37,989 nucleotides of DNA from Roseomonas sp. (GTDB taxonomy: Bacteria > Pseudomonadota > Alphaproteobacteria > Acetobacterales > Acetobacteraceae). Location of the stretch: assembly GCA_020249465.1 (NCBI GenBank), contig JADCFP010000143.1:1-37989 (forward strand). Direction: 5' to 3'. How positions within the stretch are numbered: the first letter of the stretch is position 1; each line of letters begins with the position of its first letter. The notes beneath the pieces are model-generated. The model was not told the DNA's origin. It worked only from the letters and a program-made list of their open reading frames with translations, and made no database searches. Positions 16,954 through 25,832 of this stretch are shown one piece after another. A program made the translations under genes and the position numbers.

Positions 16954-17741
16954 TCTGGATTGCGATAATGCTGCTGGCGCTGGCCGCCATGGTGCCACTG
17001 GTCGCAACCCTGTTCCGCCCCGTTGTGACGCGCGGACGGAGAGAGGCTGACCTTGCCCTTTATCGCGCGCAATTGGCCGAGCTTGACCGCGAAGCCGCAG
17101 CTGGGCGGTTGGAAGGCGATGCGCTCCGCGCCGCACAGGTGGAAGTGCAACGCCGGCTTTTGCAGGCACCGACAGAAGCGGCACCCACAACACGAGGCCG
17201 CGCGCTTGGCTTCCTGCCCCTGGTCTTTTTGATCCCCGCTGCCGGGCTTGGGCTTTATCTGGTGCAAGGCGCGCCGGACATGCCATCCGCCCCGCATCGC
17301 GAAAGGGCCGAGATTGCCGCGCGTGATGATGCGCTATTGACCCGGTTGCGCGAAAGGCTGGCCGGGCTTGACCCGATGAGCGACGCGGCGCGGCAGGGTT
17401 TTGTCATGCTGGGCAATGCGGAACGCAGCCGCGGCAATGCCGATGCCGCGGCCGAGGCCTGGCGCCGCGCGCTCGCATCCCGCTTCGATGTCGAATTGGC
17501 GGGCGATCTGGTGGAAATGGAAATTGGGCGCGGGGAATTTGTCGCGGCTGGTCCGATCCTGCTGCGTGCCTTGGCCGAGGCGCCGGGGGAGCCCAAGCTG
17601 CGCTTTCTGCTCGGCGTGATTGAAGCCGAGGCCGGGCAGCCGGAACGTGCGCGGGCAACCTGGCGGGCGCTGTTGGCCGATAGCCCGCCGGATGCGCCCT
17701 GGCGCGCACTGGTGGAACGGCGGCTTGGGGCTTTGCCGTAG
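16950..17741 (+). CDS. ccmI: Cytochrome c maturation protein CcmI (CycH)
   Basis: Apocytochrome-c-binding component of the haem ligation complex, 263 residues. It has two hydrophobic segments near residues 1-20 and 88-105 with a cytoplasmic loop containing DLALYRAQLAELDREAAAGRLEGD, the classic CcmI signature. A periplasmic TPR-like domain follows from about 110 (GNADAAAEAWRRAL; AGQPERARATWRALL). Its ATG overlaps the ccmH stop as ATGA. It is the last gene of the ccm run and ends 18 bases from the convergent FkbM-type gene, with no clear terminator between them. Confidence 0.95.
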   Translation: MIWIAIMLLALAAMVPLVATLFRPVVTRGRREADLALYRAQLAELDREAAAGRLEGDALRAAQVEVQRRLLQAPTEAAPTTRGRALGFLPLVFLIPAAGLGLYLVQGAPDMPSAPHRERAEIAARDDALLTRLRERLAGLDPMSDAARQGFVMLGNAERSRGNADAAAEAWRRALASRFDVELAGDLVEMEIGRGEFVAAGPILLRALAEAPGEPKLRFLLGVIEAEAGQPERARATWRALLADSPPDAPWRALVERRLGALP

Positions 17742-17759
17742 CGGCCTATTGGCACCGCA

Positions 17760-18578
17760 TCATTCAAGACCCGGTGCAAATTTCCCAAGCCAATCCGTTT
17801 GCCAACAGCAAATAAGATCATTGACGCATGAATGCCGTACCAGATGCTCATGCAGAAAATGGTGCATGCGCGCTGCCTTGCCGATTCTGTTGAGTTTCCC
17901 GGAAGGCGTCACCCAGAAGACAAAGGGAAAACTATCGAGCAGAAATTCCAAAAAGCTTCTGGGATTCAAGTTCCGGAAGGCAATCAGGCACCATGAATTC
18001 ATCTCAAGAAAAACGACTGGCCGATATCGCCCCAAGGTGGATTTGGCGCCAGCCAGAACATCAATCTCAAAACCTTCCGTATCGATCTTGATGAGATCAA
18101 TCTTGCCACCCCCTGCAGCTTCCAGGGACGAATCCAGCGTGATCATCTGCACGGGATCGGTGGGCGAAGCCCCGTTACTGATATGCCGCTTGGTAACGAT
18201 ATGCTTGCCGGCAGAGAAGCTTTCCCCGGCATGGAGGAAAACCTGATCGGTTACGGCGCCAACCGCCTGCTCCGTAATGATCACATTCTGAAACCCGGAA
18301 GCGGCCATGGTCGCGTTCAGGCAAGCGCTTGTACGCTGTCCAGGTTCAAAAGCATAGACCTTTCCGCCTGGCACATGCCTCGCGATGACGAGGCTTGAGA
18401 GGCCAAGATTCGCGCCAATATCGCAGGCTTCGGAACTGGGGCTCAGGATTGCAGCGCACAACGCGGAAAGCGTTGTCTGTTGCTGCACACCCTCCTTCAA
18501 ATTGCGGAAAGCCACATCATCGGGATGCCCCGCGACGCGGTGCCGGGCACCAAAGACGTCAACTTCCTGCCACTCCAT
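17760..18578 (-). CDS. FkbM-family SAM-dependent methyltransferase
   Basis: A 272-residue class I methyltransferase of the FkbM type, members of which O-methylate sugars, polyketides or other small molecules. The SAM-binding motif I is CDIGANLGLSS at 52-62, followed by the acidic residue in KVYAFEPG (73-80) and the FkbM signature IDLIKIDTEGFEIDVLAG at 160-177. The substrate is unknown; Cys-rich CVNDLICCWQ near the C terminus is unusual. The start at 18578 is chosen because the frame upstream runs into the divergent tkt gene; its Shine-Dalgarno is weak (GGAAATGG). Base composition differs sharply from its surroundings: three 60-base rows counted by hand gave 45, 53 and 43% GC against 65% in a tkt row. 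It has no glycosylation genes around it and looks like an acquired orphan. Confidence 0.85.
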   Translation of the reverse strand: MEWQEVDVFGARHRVAGHPDDVAFRNLKEGVQQQTTLSALCAAILSPSSEACDIGANLGLSSLVIARHVPGGKVYAFEPGQRTSACLNATMAASGFQNVIITEQAVGAVTDQVFLHAGESFSAGKHIVTKRHISNGASPTDPVQMITLDSSLEAAGGGKIDLIKIDTEGFEIDVLAGAKSTLGRYRPVVFLEMNSWCLIAFRNLNPRSFLEFLLDSFPFVFWVTPSGKLNRIGKAARMHHFLHEHLVRHSCVNDLICCWQTDWLGKFAPGLE

Positions 18579-18781
18579 CGGTTTTGTCCATTTCCGGTCA
18601 CGTCTTGCAAGGATTAAAGTATTTTCAAGCCAAGCGAAATTACTTGGCGGATCAGAAAATGCGACTGAACAGAGGTTTGGAGCGGCTGCCGTGACCGAAG
18701 GCGAACGGAGGCCGCGCCAAGTGCAAATGGCCGTAGGATCCAGTCCGCCGGCAAAGCCCTTTAGGAATGCCCCCGCCCCGG

Positions 18782-18810
18782 TTGCCTGAGGCCGCCCCGC
18801 GCCGTATAGC
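18782..18810 (+). promoter_or_regulatory. Candidate promoter overlapping the tkt start region
   Basis: TTGCCT (18782-18787), a 17-base spacer and TATAGC (18805-18810) match sigma70-like hexamers at 4/6 each with ideal spacing. The -10 ends 3 bases before the ATG at 18814, so transcription from here would begin at or just inside the annotated start. Either tkt is leaderless or its true start is further in. The rest of the 18579-18813 divergent gap is relatively AT-rich near the FkbM side and shows no gene. Confidence 0.4.
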
Positions 18811-18813
18811 GCC

Positions 18814-20889
18814 ATGGCTCTAGCCACAGTCATCAAGGTCACCCCAGTCTTGGCCACCATCGCCGCCCCCGACGCGCCCAACCTCGCGCTCGCCGCCCAG
18901 GCGGCCATTCTTGCCCGCCCGCTTGATGACCCCCGCCGCATGGCCAATGCCATAAGGGCGCTAGCGATTGACGCGGTGGAGCAAGCCAAATCCGGCCATC
19001 CGGGCATGCCGATGGGCATGGCCGATGCCGCGACCGCGCTTTTTGCCGGTTTTTTGAAGTACGACGCCGCCGACCCGCGCTGGCCGGATCGGGACCGCTT
19101 TGTGCTTTCCGCGGGCCATGGGTCCATGCTGCTTTACGCCCTGCTGCACCTGACGGGGCATGAGGGCATGGGGGTGGATGACCTCAAGCGCTTCCGCCAA
19201 CTCCATTCGCCCGCCGCCGGCCATCCTGAATTCGGTGAGCACCCGGGGATTGAGACCACCACCGGCCCGCTCGGTCAGGGGATTTCCACCGCCGTCGGCA
19301 TGGCGATGGCGGAGCGCATGATGGCGGCGCGATTCGGTGCTTCCTTGGTGGATCACCGTACCTGGGTCATCGCCTCCGATGGTGATTTGCAGGAAGGTGT
19401 CGCGCATGAAGCCGCGGCGCTAGCCGGCCATTACGGGCTTTCCAAGCTGACGGTGCTTTGGGATGACAATCACATTTCGATTGATGGCGACACCGCGCTG
19501 TCATTCTCGGAAGATGTGCTGAAGCGCTTCCAGGCCTATGGCTGGGCTGTCAGGCGCGTGGATGGCCATGATGCGGGCGAATTGACTGCGGCCATGTCCT
19601 GGGCCATGCGCAACCGGAGGCCGACGCTGATTGCCTGCCGGACCATCATCGGCCTGGGCGCGCCGACCAAGGCGGGCACGGCGGGCAGCCATGGCTCGCC
19701 CTTGGGCGCCGCTGAGGCCGCCGCTGCCAAGCAGGCTTTGGGTTGGACAGCAGCGCCCTTTGAAGTGCCGGCCGAGATCAAGGCGCTTTGGGAGGCTGCC
19801 GGGCGGCGCGGCGCGGGCGCGCGGCGTTCCTGGCTGAAGCGTATCGCCAAGCACCCGCAGCGCGCTGAATTCGAACGCGCCATGGCTGGCCGCCTGCCGG
19901 AAGCCTGGAATGAGGCGCTCTCTGCTCTGCGAGCCCAAATCGCAACCGACAAGCCAAAGCTCGCGACGCGGGTTTCAAGCCAAAAAGCCCTGGAAGCCTT
20001 GGTACCATCCGTGCCGGAAATGGTCGGTGGTTCGGCGGATTTGACCGGTTCCAACAATACCAATGTGAAGGGCGTACCGGCGATTGCGCCCGGTAATTTC
20101 AGCGGTCGCTTCGTGCATTGGGGCGTGCGGGAACATGGCATGGCGGCGGCCATGAATGGCATGGCGCTGCATGGCGGCATCATTCCCTATAGCGGCACCT
20201 TCCTGGTGTTCAGTGATTATCTGCGCCCTGCGGTGCGGCTTGCCGCGCTGATGCGCCAGCGTGTCATTCATGTGCTGACGCATGATTCGATCGGCCTTGG
20301 TGAAGATGGGCCGACGCATCAGCCGGTTGAGCATATCGCTTCCTTCCGCGCCATGCCGAATGTGCATGTGTTCCGCCCGGCGGATGCGATGGAAACCGCC
20401 GAATGCTGGGAATTGGCTTTGCGCCGCGCCGATGGGCCTTCCTTGCTCGCTTTGTCGCGCCAAAACCTGCCGACGCTGCGGACCGATACGGCTGAGAATC
20501 GCTCGGCCCGCGGTGGCTATGTGCTGGCGGAAGCCGATGGCGCGCGCCAGGCGACGCTGATCGCGACCGGCAGCGAAGTGTCGCTCGCCATGACCGCGCG
20601 GGATGCCTTGCAGGCAGCGGGCATTGCAACCGCCGTGGTGTCCCTGCCGTGCTGGGAGCTTTTCGCCGCGCAGGATGATGCCTATCGCGCCAGCGTGCTG
20701 GGCAGCGCGCCGCGGTTTGGCATTGAAGCGGCGGTTGGCTTTGGCTGGGAACGCTGGCTTGGTGATGGCGGCGTTTTCATTGGCATGACGGGCTTCGGTG
20801 CCTCGGCGCCCGCCGATGATCTATTCAAGCATTTCGGCATTACGCCGGAAGCGGTGACGGAAGCCGTGCGCAAGCGGCTAGGCGTTTGA
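18814..20889 (+). CDS. tkt: Transketolase
   Basis: Thiamine-diphosphate enzyme transferring two-carbon ketol units in the pentose phosphate pathway or Calvin cycle, 691 residues, usual length. Visible features: [15 protein letters not shown] near 55-70, the TPP-binding [15 protein letters not shown]...[10 protein letters not shown] region near 188-230, and the pyrimidine-domain SRQNLPTLR near 549-557. The listed ATG gives about 42 residues before [19 protein letters not shown], where many transketolases begin within the first twenty residues; the start could be a later codon such as the ATG at 18940. No Shine-Dalgarno precedes the 18814 ATG. It heads tkt-gap-pgk; the gap ATG follows 33 bases after the stop. 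Confidence 0.96.
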   Translation: MALATVIKVTPVLATIAAPDAPNLALAAQAAILARPLDDPRRMANAIRALAIDAVEQAKSGHPGMPMGMADAATALFAGFLKYDAADPRWPDRDRFVLSAGHGSMLLYALLHLTGHEGMGVDDLKRFRQLHSPAAGHPEFGEHPGIETTTGPLGQGISTAVGMAMAERMMAARFGASLVDHRTWVIASDGDLQEGVAHEAAALAGHYGLSKLTVLWDDNHISIDGDTALSFSEDVLKRFQAYGWAVRRVDGHDAGELTAAMSWAMRNRRPTLIACRTIIGLGAPTKAGTAGSHGSPLGAAEAAAAKQALGWTAAPFEVPAEIKALWEAAGRRGAGARRSWLKRIAKHPQRAEFERAMAGRLPEAWNEALSALRAQIATDKPKLATRVSSQKALEALVPSVPEMVGGSADLTGSNNTNVKGVPAIAPGNFSGRFVHWGVREHGMAAAMNGMALHGGIIPYSGTFLVFSDYLRPAVRLAALMRQRVIHVLTHDSIGLGEDGPTHQPVEHIASFRAMPNVHVFRPADAMETAECWELALRRADGPSLLALSRQNLPTLRTDTAENRSARGGYVLAEADGARQATLIATGSEVSLAMTARDALQAAGIATAVVSLPCWELFAAQDDAYRASVLGSAPRFGIEAAVGFGWERWLGDGGVFIGMTGFGASAPADDLFKHFGITPEAVTEAVRKRLGV

Positions 20890-20921
20890 GTTCAGGTTCT
20901 TTTTCGGGGAAGGAAAATATC

Positions 20922-21938
20922 ATGGCCGTAAAGGTTGCCATCAATGGGTTCGGGCGCATCGGGCGCCTGGTGCTGCGCGCGATGATTGAAAGCAATCGCC
21001 GCGATGTGGAATGCGTCGCCATCAATGACCTCGGTAGTGTGGAAGCCAATGCGCATCTGTTCCGCTATGACAGTGTGCATGGCCGCTTCCCCGGTGAGGT
21101 TGCGGTGGATGGCAACAAGATCATCATCACCGCCAATGGCCGCACCTATGCGCCGATTATCGTCAGTGCTGAGCGTGACCCGACCAAGGTGCCCTTCCAG
21201 GGCGTTGATGTCGCCATGGAATGCACCGGCATTTTCACCAGCAAGGAAAAGGCTTCCGCGCTGATCACGGCCGGTGCGCGCAAGGTTGTGATCTCCGCCC
21301 CCGGCGACAATGCGGATGCGACGATTGTCTATGGCGTCAATCACAAGACGCTGACGAAAGACATGACGGTGATTTCCAACGCGTCCTGCACCACCAATTG
21401 CTTGGCACCCGTGGCCAAGGTGCTGCACGAAAACTTCGGCATCCTGCGCGGCTATATGGTGACGATCCACGCCTATACGGGTGATCAGAACACCGTGGAT
21501 ACGCTGCATAAGGATCTGCACCGCGCCCGCGCGGCAGCGGTTTCCGCCATCCCGACCTCGACCGGCGCGGCCAAGGCTGTGGGCCTAGTCATGCCGGAAT
21601 TGAAGGGCAAGCTGGATGGTACAGCCATTCGTATCCCGACACCCAATGTCTCGCTCGTGTCGCTTGATTTCGTCCCCGCCAAGGAAGGTGTGACGAAGGA
21701 AGCGGTGAATGCGGCGATGAAGGCGGCGGCTGAGGGCGAATTGAAGGGTATTCTTGGCTACAACACCGAACCGCTGGTCAGCATTGATTTCAACCACAAC
21801 CCGGCATCTTCCACCTTTGATGCGACGCAGACTCAGGTGGTGGATGGCGGCCTGGTGCGCGTGCTGTCCTGGTATGACAATGAATGGGGCTTTTCGAACC
21901 GCATGAGCGATACCGCCGCGCTGTTCGGTTCCCTTTGA
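20922..21938 (+). CDS. gap: Type I glyceraldehyde-3-phosphate dehydrogenase
   Basis: Phosphorylating GAPDH, 338 residues, converting glyceraldehyde 3-phosphate + NAD(P) + phosphate to 1,3-bisphosphoglycerate in the cytoplasm. The Rossmann start [14 protein letters not shown] is at 7-20. Asp36 in AINDLG suggests NAD preference, the catalytic Cys156 is in [12 protein letters not shown], and [12 protein letters not shown] is at the C terminus. The start is chosen at 20922 because a GGGGAAGGA ribosome site lies 8 bases upstream; the frame is also open to 20886. It lies between tkt and pgk in the order common in alphaproteobacteria. The 57-base gap to pgk holds a stem-loop. Confidence 0.97.
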   Translation: MAVKVAINGFGRIGRLVLRAMIESNRRDVECVAINDLGSVEANAHLFRYDSVHGRFPGEVAVDGNKIIITANGRTYAPIIVSAERDPTKVPFQGVDVAMECTGIFTSKEKASALITAGARKVVISAPGDNADATIVYGVNHKTLTKDMTVISNASCTTNCLAPVAKVLHENFGILRGYMVTIHAYTGDQNTVDTLHKDLHRARAAAVSAIPTSTGAAKAVGLVMPELKGKLDGTAIRIPTPNVSLVSLDFVPAKEGVTKEAVNAAMKAAAEGELKGILGYNTEPLVSIDFNHNPASSTFDATQTQVVDGGLVRVLSWYDNEWGFSNRMSDTAALFGSL

Positions 21939-21949
21939 TTTAGGTTTAC

Positions 21950-21974
21950 GGGGCAGCGCACCACGTGCTGCCCC
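21950..21974 (+). repeat. Stem-loop between gap and pgk
   Basis: GGGGCAGC at 21950-21957 pairs perfectly with GCTGCCCC at 21967-21974, closing a 9-base interior that can add two more pairs. There is no U-run after it, so it is more likely an intercistronic mRNA processing or stability element than a strong intrinsic terminator. It lies in the only gap between gap and pgk. Confidence 0.45.
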
Positions 21975-21995
21975 ACCCCTGACCGAGGTTCCATC

Positions 21996-23183
21996 ATGGC
22001 TTTCAAGACGATTGATGCGCTGCCTGCCAAGGGTCAGCGCGTATTGCTGCGCGCCGATTTGAATGTGCCGGTCAAGGATGGCCGCATCACGGATCGCACG
22101 CGCATCGAACGCCTCTGCCCGACCATCGCGGAACTGGCGCATAAGGGTGCCCGCGTTGTGGTGCTGAGCCATTTTGATCGGCCCAAAGGCAAACGCGTGC
22201 CCGAAATGTCCCTGAAGCCGATGCAGGAAGCGCTGGCCGCCGCGCTGCATCGCCCGGTTGCCTGGTGTGATGATTGCGTGGGCGCAGAAGCCGAAGCGGC
22301 CGTGGCGGCGCTGGCCGATGGTGATGTGTTGCTGTTGGAAAATACGCGCTTTCATGCCGGTGAGGAAAAGAATGACCCGGCGATGGCGGCGGCGCTGGCC
22401 AAGCTTGGCGATGCTTTTGTGAATGACGCGTTTTCGGCAGCGCATCGCGCCCATGCCAGCACGGAAGGTGTCGCACGGCTGCTGCCGGCCTATGCCGGGC
22501 GGCTGATGGAAGCGGAATTGAAGGCGCTGGATGCGGCCCTGGGTAATCCCGCGCGGCCGGTGGTGGCGATTGTTGGCGGTGCCAAGGTTTCGACCAAGCT
22601 TGAACTGCTTGGCAATCTTTGCAGCAAGGTGGATGTGCTGGTCATTGGCGGCGCCATGGCCAATACCTTCCTGGCCGCGCAGGGCCATGGCATGGGCAAA
22701 TCTCTCCAGGAAGCGGAAATGCACGCAACGGCGCGCCAGATCATGGAACAGGCCAAGGCCGCGAGTTGCGAAATCCTGCTGCCGGTTGACCTGGTGGTAG
22801 CCGAGGAATTCCGCGCCAATCCGCCAACGCGCACCGTGGCTGTCACTGCGGTGCCCGCGACCATGATGGCGCTGGATGTCGGGCCGGAGACCGAGGCCGC
22901 TTTGGAAGCGCGGCTGCGCACCGCTTCCACCCTGGTCTGGAACGGTCCACTCGGTGCGTTTGAAACGGCACCCTTTGATTCGGCGACGGTGGCGGCGGCG
23001 CAAACCGTGGCAGCACTCACGCAATCGGGCGCGCTGAAATCCATTGCGGGTGGCGGGGATACGGTGGCAGCACTCCGCCATGCCGGCGTGCTGGAGCGCA
23101 TGAGCTATGTCTCAACCGCCGGCGGCGCCTTCCTGGAATGGCTGGAAGGCAAGGAATTGCCTGGGGTCGCCGCACTCGGCTAA
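21996..23183 (+). CDS. pgk: Phosphoglycerate kinase
   Basis: Cytoplasmic monomeric kinase, 395 residues, interconverting 1,3-bisphosphoglycerate and 3-phosphoglycerate with ADP/ATP. Family motifs are [15 protein letters not shown] at 15-29, the substrate-binding SHFDRPKGK near 61-69, [17 protein letters not shown] near 190-206, [11 protein letters not shown] near 310-320 and the phosphate-binding [12 protein letters not shown] near 349-360. The order tkt-gap-pgk suggests coordinated expression for glycolysis/gluconeogenesis and the pentose phosphate pathway. No fba or RuBisCO gene follows, so a Calvin cycle role is not supported. The TAA stop lies in the loop of a hairpin (23175-23190). Confidence 0.97.
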   Translation: MAFKTIDALPAKGQRVLLRADLNVPVKDGRITDRTRIERLCPTIAELAHKGARVVVLSHFDRPKGKRVPEMSLKPMQEALAAALHRPVAWCDDCVGAEAEAAVAALADGDVLLLENTRFHAGEEKNDPAMAAALAKLGDAFVNDAFSAAHRAHASTEGVARLLPAYAGRLMEAELKALDAALGNPARPVVAIVGGAKVSTKLELLGNLCSKVDVLVIGGAMANTFLAAQGHGMGKSLQEAEMHATARQIMEQAKAASCEILLPVDLVVAEEFRANPPTRTVAVTAVPATMMALDVGPETEAALEARLRTASTLVWNGPLGAFETAPFDSATVAAAQTVAALTQSGALKSIAGGGDTVAALRHAGVLERMSYVSTAGGAFLEWLEGKELPGVAALG

Positions 23184-23190
23184 AGCCGAG
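23175..23190 (+). terminator. Hairpin with the pgk stop codon in its loop
   Basis: CTCGGC (23175-23180) and GCCGAG (23185-23190) form a perfect 6-bp stem around the tetraloop TAAA, which contains the pgk TAA stop. There is no following U-run, so intrinsic termination would be weak; it may mark the end of the tkt-gap-pgk transcript or act as a 3' stabiliser. Confidence 0.4.
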
Positions 23191-23202
23191 CGTCACATAA
23201 GG

Positions 23203-23230
23203 TTGACGCTGCCCGCCAAGGTGCAAAACT
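23203..23230 (+). promoter_or_regulatory. Candidate promoter for the flavin monooxygenase gene
   Basis: TTGACG at 23203-23208 is a good -35; AAAACT at 23225-23230 after 16 bases is a poor -10 (3/6). The element lies in the short gap after pgk and about 30 bases before the ATG, which has its own GGGGGA ribosome site, so an independent promoter here is plausible. Confidence 0.35.
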
Positions 23231-23260
23231 GTTTCCCCATAAAGCTTGGGGGAACAGGCC

Positions 23261-24616
23261 ATGCGGCAAATGCATCTTGTCGGCTTCATGCAGGCGCAGA
23301 ACTGCACTAATTACGCCAGTTCCTGGCGGCACCCGCTATCGCGCACGGATTTCCTGACCGCCGATTTCTATCAGGAAATCGCGCGTATCCTGGAAGCCGG
23401 CAAATTCGACCTTGGCTTTTTCGATGACCGGCTTTCCATGCCGGATCGCTACGGCAATGACCACCACCACACGGTCGAACATGGCATTCGCTGCGTGAAG
23501 CTTGATCCCATTGTGACGCTGACGATGATGGCGGCGGTGACTTCGCACCTTGGCCTTGGTTCCACCGCGTCCACCACTTATTACGAGCCCTTCCATGTCG
23601 CGCGTACCATGCAGACGCTTGATCTGATGAGTGCAGGGCGCGCGGCCTGGAATGTGGTGACATCACTCAATGACGGTGAAGCGGCCAATATGGGCCATGA
23701 TGAGATGATGGAACATGACCGGCGCTATGACCGCGCCGATGAATTCGTCGAAATCGTGCTCAGTCATTGGGATGCCTGGGACCCGGATGCGCTGATCGTG
23801 GACAAAACCACAGGCCGTTTCGCCGATGGCAATAAGGTGCGGCGCTTGGATTATCGCGGGCAATTCCTGAAATCACGCGGGCCCTTCACCGTGCCGCGCA
23901 GCCCGCAGGGCCGGCCCGTTGTGATCCAGGCCGGCAGCAGCGGGCGCGGCAAGCGCTTTTCCGCGCGCTGGGCGGAACTGGTCTTTGTCGCTTATCACGA
24001 TGTCGTTTCCGGCGCGAAGGAATATGCCGAATTCAAGCATATGGTTGCGGATGCCGGGCGCAATCCGGATCATGTGAAGGTTGCAACGCTGATTTCCCCC
24101 ATCTGCGCCGCGACCAAAGCGGAAGCCGAAGACAAGGCCGCGCTGATCGCAAGCCTGCCCTTGGAAATTGATGCGCTATCCTTGCTGTCAGAAGCGCTGA
24201 ATTTCGACTTCGCCAGCAAGGGGATGGATGAGCCCTTCAGCGATGAGGAAATGGCCAGCATGCAAGGGCTGCAAGCCATTCGTGACCGGGTGGTGAAAAA
24301 CACTGGCAAGAAGAACCCAACCGTGCGCGAATTCATCACCGGCAGTGGCCGAGGCCGACCCAATATGAATATGGTCGGTGGCCCCAAGGAAATCGCCGAT
24401 AAGATGGAAGAATGGTTCACCAAGCCCGCTTGCGACGGCTTTGTGGTGGCGGCGACCTATGTGCCCGATGGCTACCGCGATTTCGTGACGCATGTGGTGC
24501 CGGAATTGCAGCGTCGCGGGCTATTCCGCAAGGAATATGCGGGGGTGACGCTGCGGGATCATTTGGGCCTGGCGAAATCCTACATTGGCGATTGGCGGCC
24601 CGCCGCCGCGCAATAG
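23261..24616 (+). CDS. NtaA/DszA-family flavin-dependent monooxygenase
   Basis: Bacterial luciferase-like TIM-barrel monooxygenase of the nitrilotriacetate/dibenzothiophene-sulfone type, 451 residues. These enzymes use reduced FMN from a separate reductase to oxygenate small amines, sulfones, sulfides or similar compounds. Visible family features: the opening MHLVGFMQAQNCTNYASSWRH-like stretch, FFDDRLSMPDRYG, LGLGSTASTTYYEPFHVAR, AAWNVVTSLNDGEAANMG and the FMN-binding VVIQAGSSGRGKRFSARWAE. The ATG at 23261 is preferred over an in-frame TTG at 23246 because GGGGGA lies 9 bases upstream. The substrate is not readable from sequence. It is followed 81 bases later by a dehydrogenase and then an OYE-type enzyme, suggesting a small catabolic group; no flavin reductase of the NtaB type is adjacent. 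Confidence 0.88.
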   Translation: MRQMHLVGFMQAQNCTNYASSWRHPLSRTDFLTADFYQEIARILEAGKFDLGFFDDRLSMPDRYGNDHHHTVEHGIRCVKLDPIVTLTMMAAVTSHLGLGSTASTTYYEPFHVARTMQTLDLMSAGRAAWNVVTSLNDGEAANMGHDEMMEHDRRYDRADEFVEIVLSHWDAWDPDALIVDKTTGRFADGNKVRRLDYRGQFLKSRGPFTVPRSPQGRPVVIQAGSSGRGKRFSARWAELVFVAYHDVVSGAKEYAEFKHMVADAGRNPDHVKVATLISPICAATKAEAEDKAALIASLPLEIDALSLLSEALNFDFASKGMDEPFSDEEMASMQGLQAIRDRVVKNTGKKNPTVREFITGSGRGRPNMNMVGGPKEIADKMEEWFTKPACDGFVVAATYVPDGYRDFVTHVVPELQRRGLFRKEYAGVTLRDHLGLAKSYIGDWRPAAAQ

Positions 24617-24697
24617 GCGTTGATTTTCAGCGCGCGGCTGCGCCATGGTGTTCCAACGGCGGGCGTAGCCTCGCCGAGAAAATAGGAAGGAACCTCC

Positions 24698-25780
24698 ATG
24701 CGCGCCGCCATATTCCGCAAAGGCAGTTTTGTGCTGGGCGATGTGCCGGACCCGCAGCTTCAGCCCGGCCAGGTGCTGGTGCGCACCAAGGCCTGCGGCA
24801 TTTGCGGTACGGATTTGCATGCCGCGCGCTTCACACGTGAATTCGTCTCCCTTGCTGCGCGCAGCGGCGGGCGGTGGAATATGGATACCGAACGCGATGT
24901 GGTCTTCGGCCATGAATTCGTGGGCGAAGTGGTGGCGAATGGTCCAGGCACTGAAGGCAAATTCAAACCTGGCCAATTGGTTACTTCCATGCCGCTCACC
25001 ATCGCGGGCAATACAGTAATTGGCCTTGGCTATAATCCAGACATGGCCGGCGGTTTCGCGGAATATATGCCGCTTGCGGAACGCATGCTGCTGCCGCTGC
25101 CGGCCGGGATGGAACCTGATCACGCCGCGCTCACTGAACCCATGGCGGTCGGCATTCATGCGGTGGAACATTTCGGTGTGAATAATGCTGAAGTGCCGCT
25201 TGTGATTGGCTGCGGCCCGATTGGGCTTGCCACCATCGCCGCACTCAAGCTGCATGGACATGCGCCGATCATCGCGGCGGATTTCTCGGCTGGGCGCCGG
25301 GCGCTCGCGAAGAAAATGGGCGCGGATATCGTGATAGACCCGGCCGTTGAATCCCCCTACCAGGCCTTGGAACGCGCCATCACGCCGGATGGCTTTGATG
25401 CCGGACGCTACGCAGCGCTTTTCGGCCTTGGCCCGAAGCGCCGCCCCGCCGTGTTGTTTGAATGCGTAGGCATTCCGGGCGTGCTGGCCGCCATGATGGA
25501 AGGCGCGCCGACCGGGGCGCGCATCATCGTGGTTGGTGTCTGCATGGAACCGGATGGGATCGAGCCCTTTTTCGGCATTGTGAAGCAATTATCGCTGCAT
25601 TTCGTGCTTGCCTATAACGCGCAGGAATTCGCCGCCACCCTTGGCCATATCGGCGCCGGGCGGCTGGATGTACGGCCACTGATCACCGGCCGGATCGGCC
25701 TGGCCGAGGTCGGGCAAGCCTTCAAGGACCTCGCCAGCCCTGAAACCCATGCGAAGATTTTGGTGGAGCCCTGGCACTAA
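24698..25780 (+). CDS. Zinc-type medium-chain dehydrogenase lacking the structural zinc lobe
   Basis: MDR-family NAD(P)-dependent dehydrogenase, 360 residues. Catalytic-zinc features are Cys36 in GICGTDLH and GHEFVGEV at 71-78, and the Rossmann motif is IGCGPIGLATIAAL near 170-183. The structural-zinc lobe normally carries four cysteines around residues 90-110. Here that region (KFKPGQLVTSMPLTIAG...) has none, so the enzyme binds only the catalytic zinc. The substrate alcohol or aldehyde is unknown. A GGAAGGA ribosome site sits about 9 bases before the ATG. The stop is 52 bases before the OYE-type gene, so the two may be co-transcribed with the upstream monooxygenase. Confidence 0.9.
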   Translation: MRAAIFRKGSFVLGDVPDPQLQPGQVLVRTKACGICGTDLHAARFTREFVSLAARSGGRWNMDTERDVVFGHEFVGEVVANGPGTEGKFKPGQLVTSMPLTIAGNTVIGLGYNPDMAGGFAEYMPLAERMLLPLPAGMEPDHAALTEPMAVGIHAVEHFGVNNAEVPLVIGCGPIGLATIAALKLHGHAPIIAADFSAGRRALAKKMGADIVIDPAVESPYQALERAITPDGFDAGRYAALFGLGPKRRPAVLFECVGIPGVLAAMMEGAPTGARIIVVGVCMEPDGIEPFFGIVKQLSLHFVLAYNAQEFAATLGHIGAGRLDVRPLITGRIGLAEVGQAFKDLASPETHAKILVEPWH

Positions 25781-25832
25781 CAGCGCCATTCTGAAATCCA
25801 CCGTCTTCCCCAGCCCTTCAGGTCGCCTTGCC

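Noticed and set aside
18579-19127. N-terminal extension of the FkbM-type protein to 19127
   Set aside because: It would overlap the tkt coding region by more than 300 bases in antisense and its sequence is not methyltransferase-like.
21585-23081. A 498-codon - strand frame across gap and pgk
   Set aside because: His/Arg/Gln-rich antisense shadow spanning two certain genes.
24521-25588. A 355-codon - strand frame opposite the zinc-type dehydrogenase
   Set aside because: Antisense shadow without recognisable domain or ribosome site.
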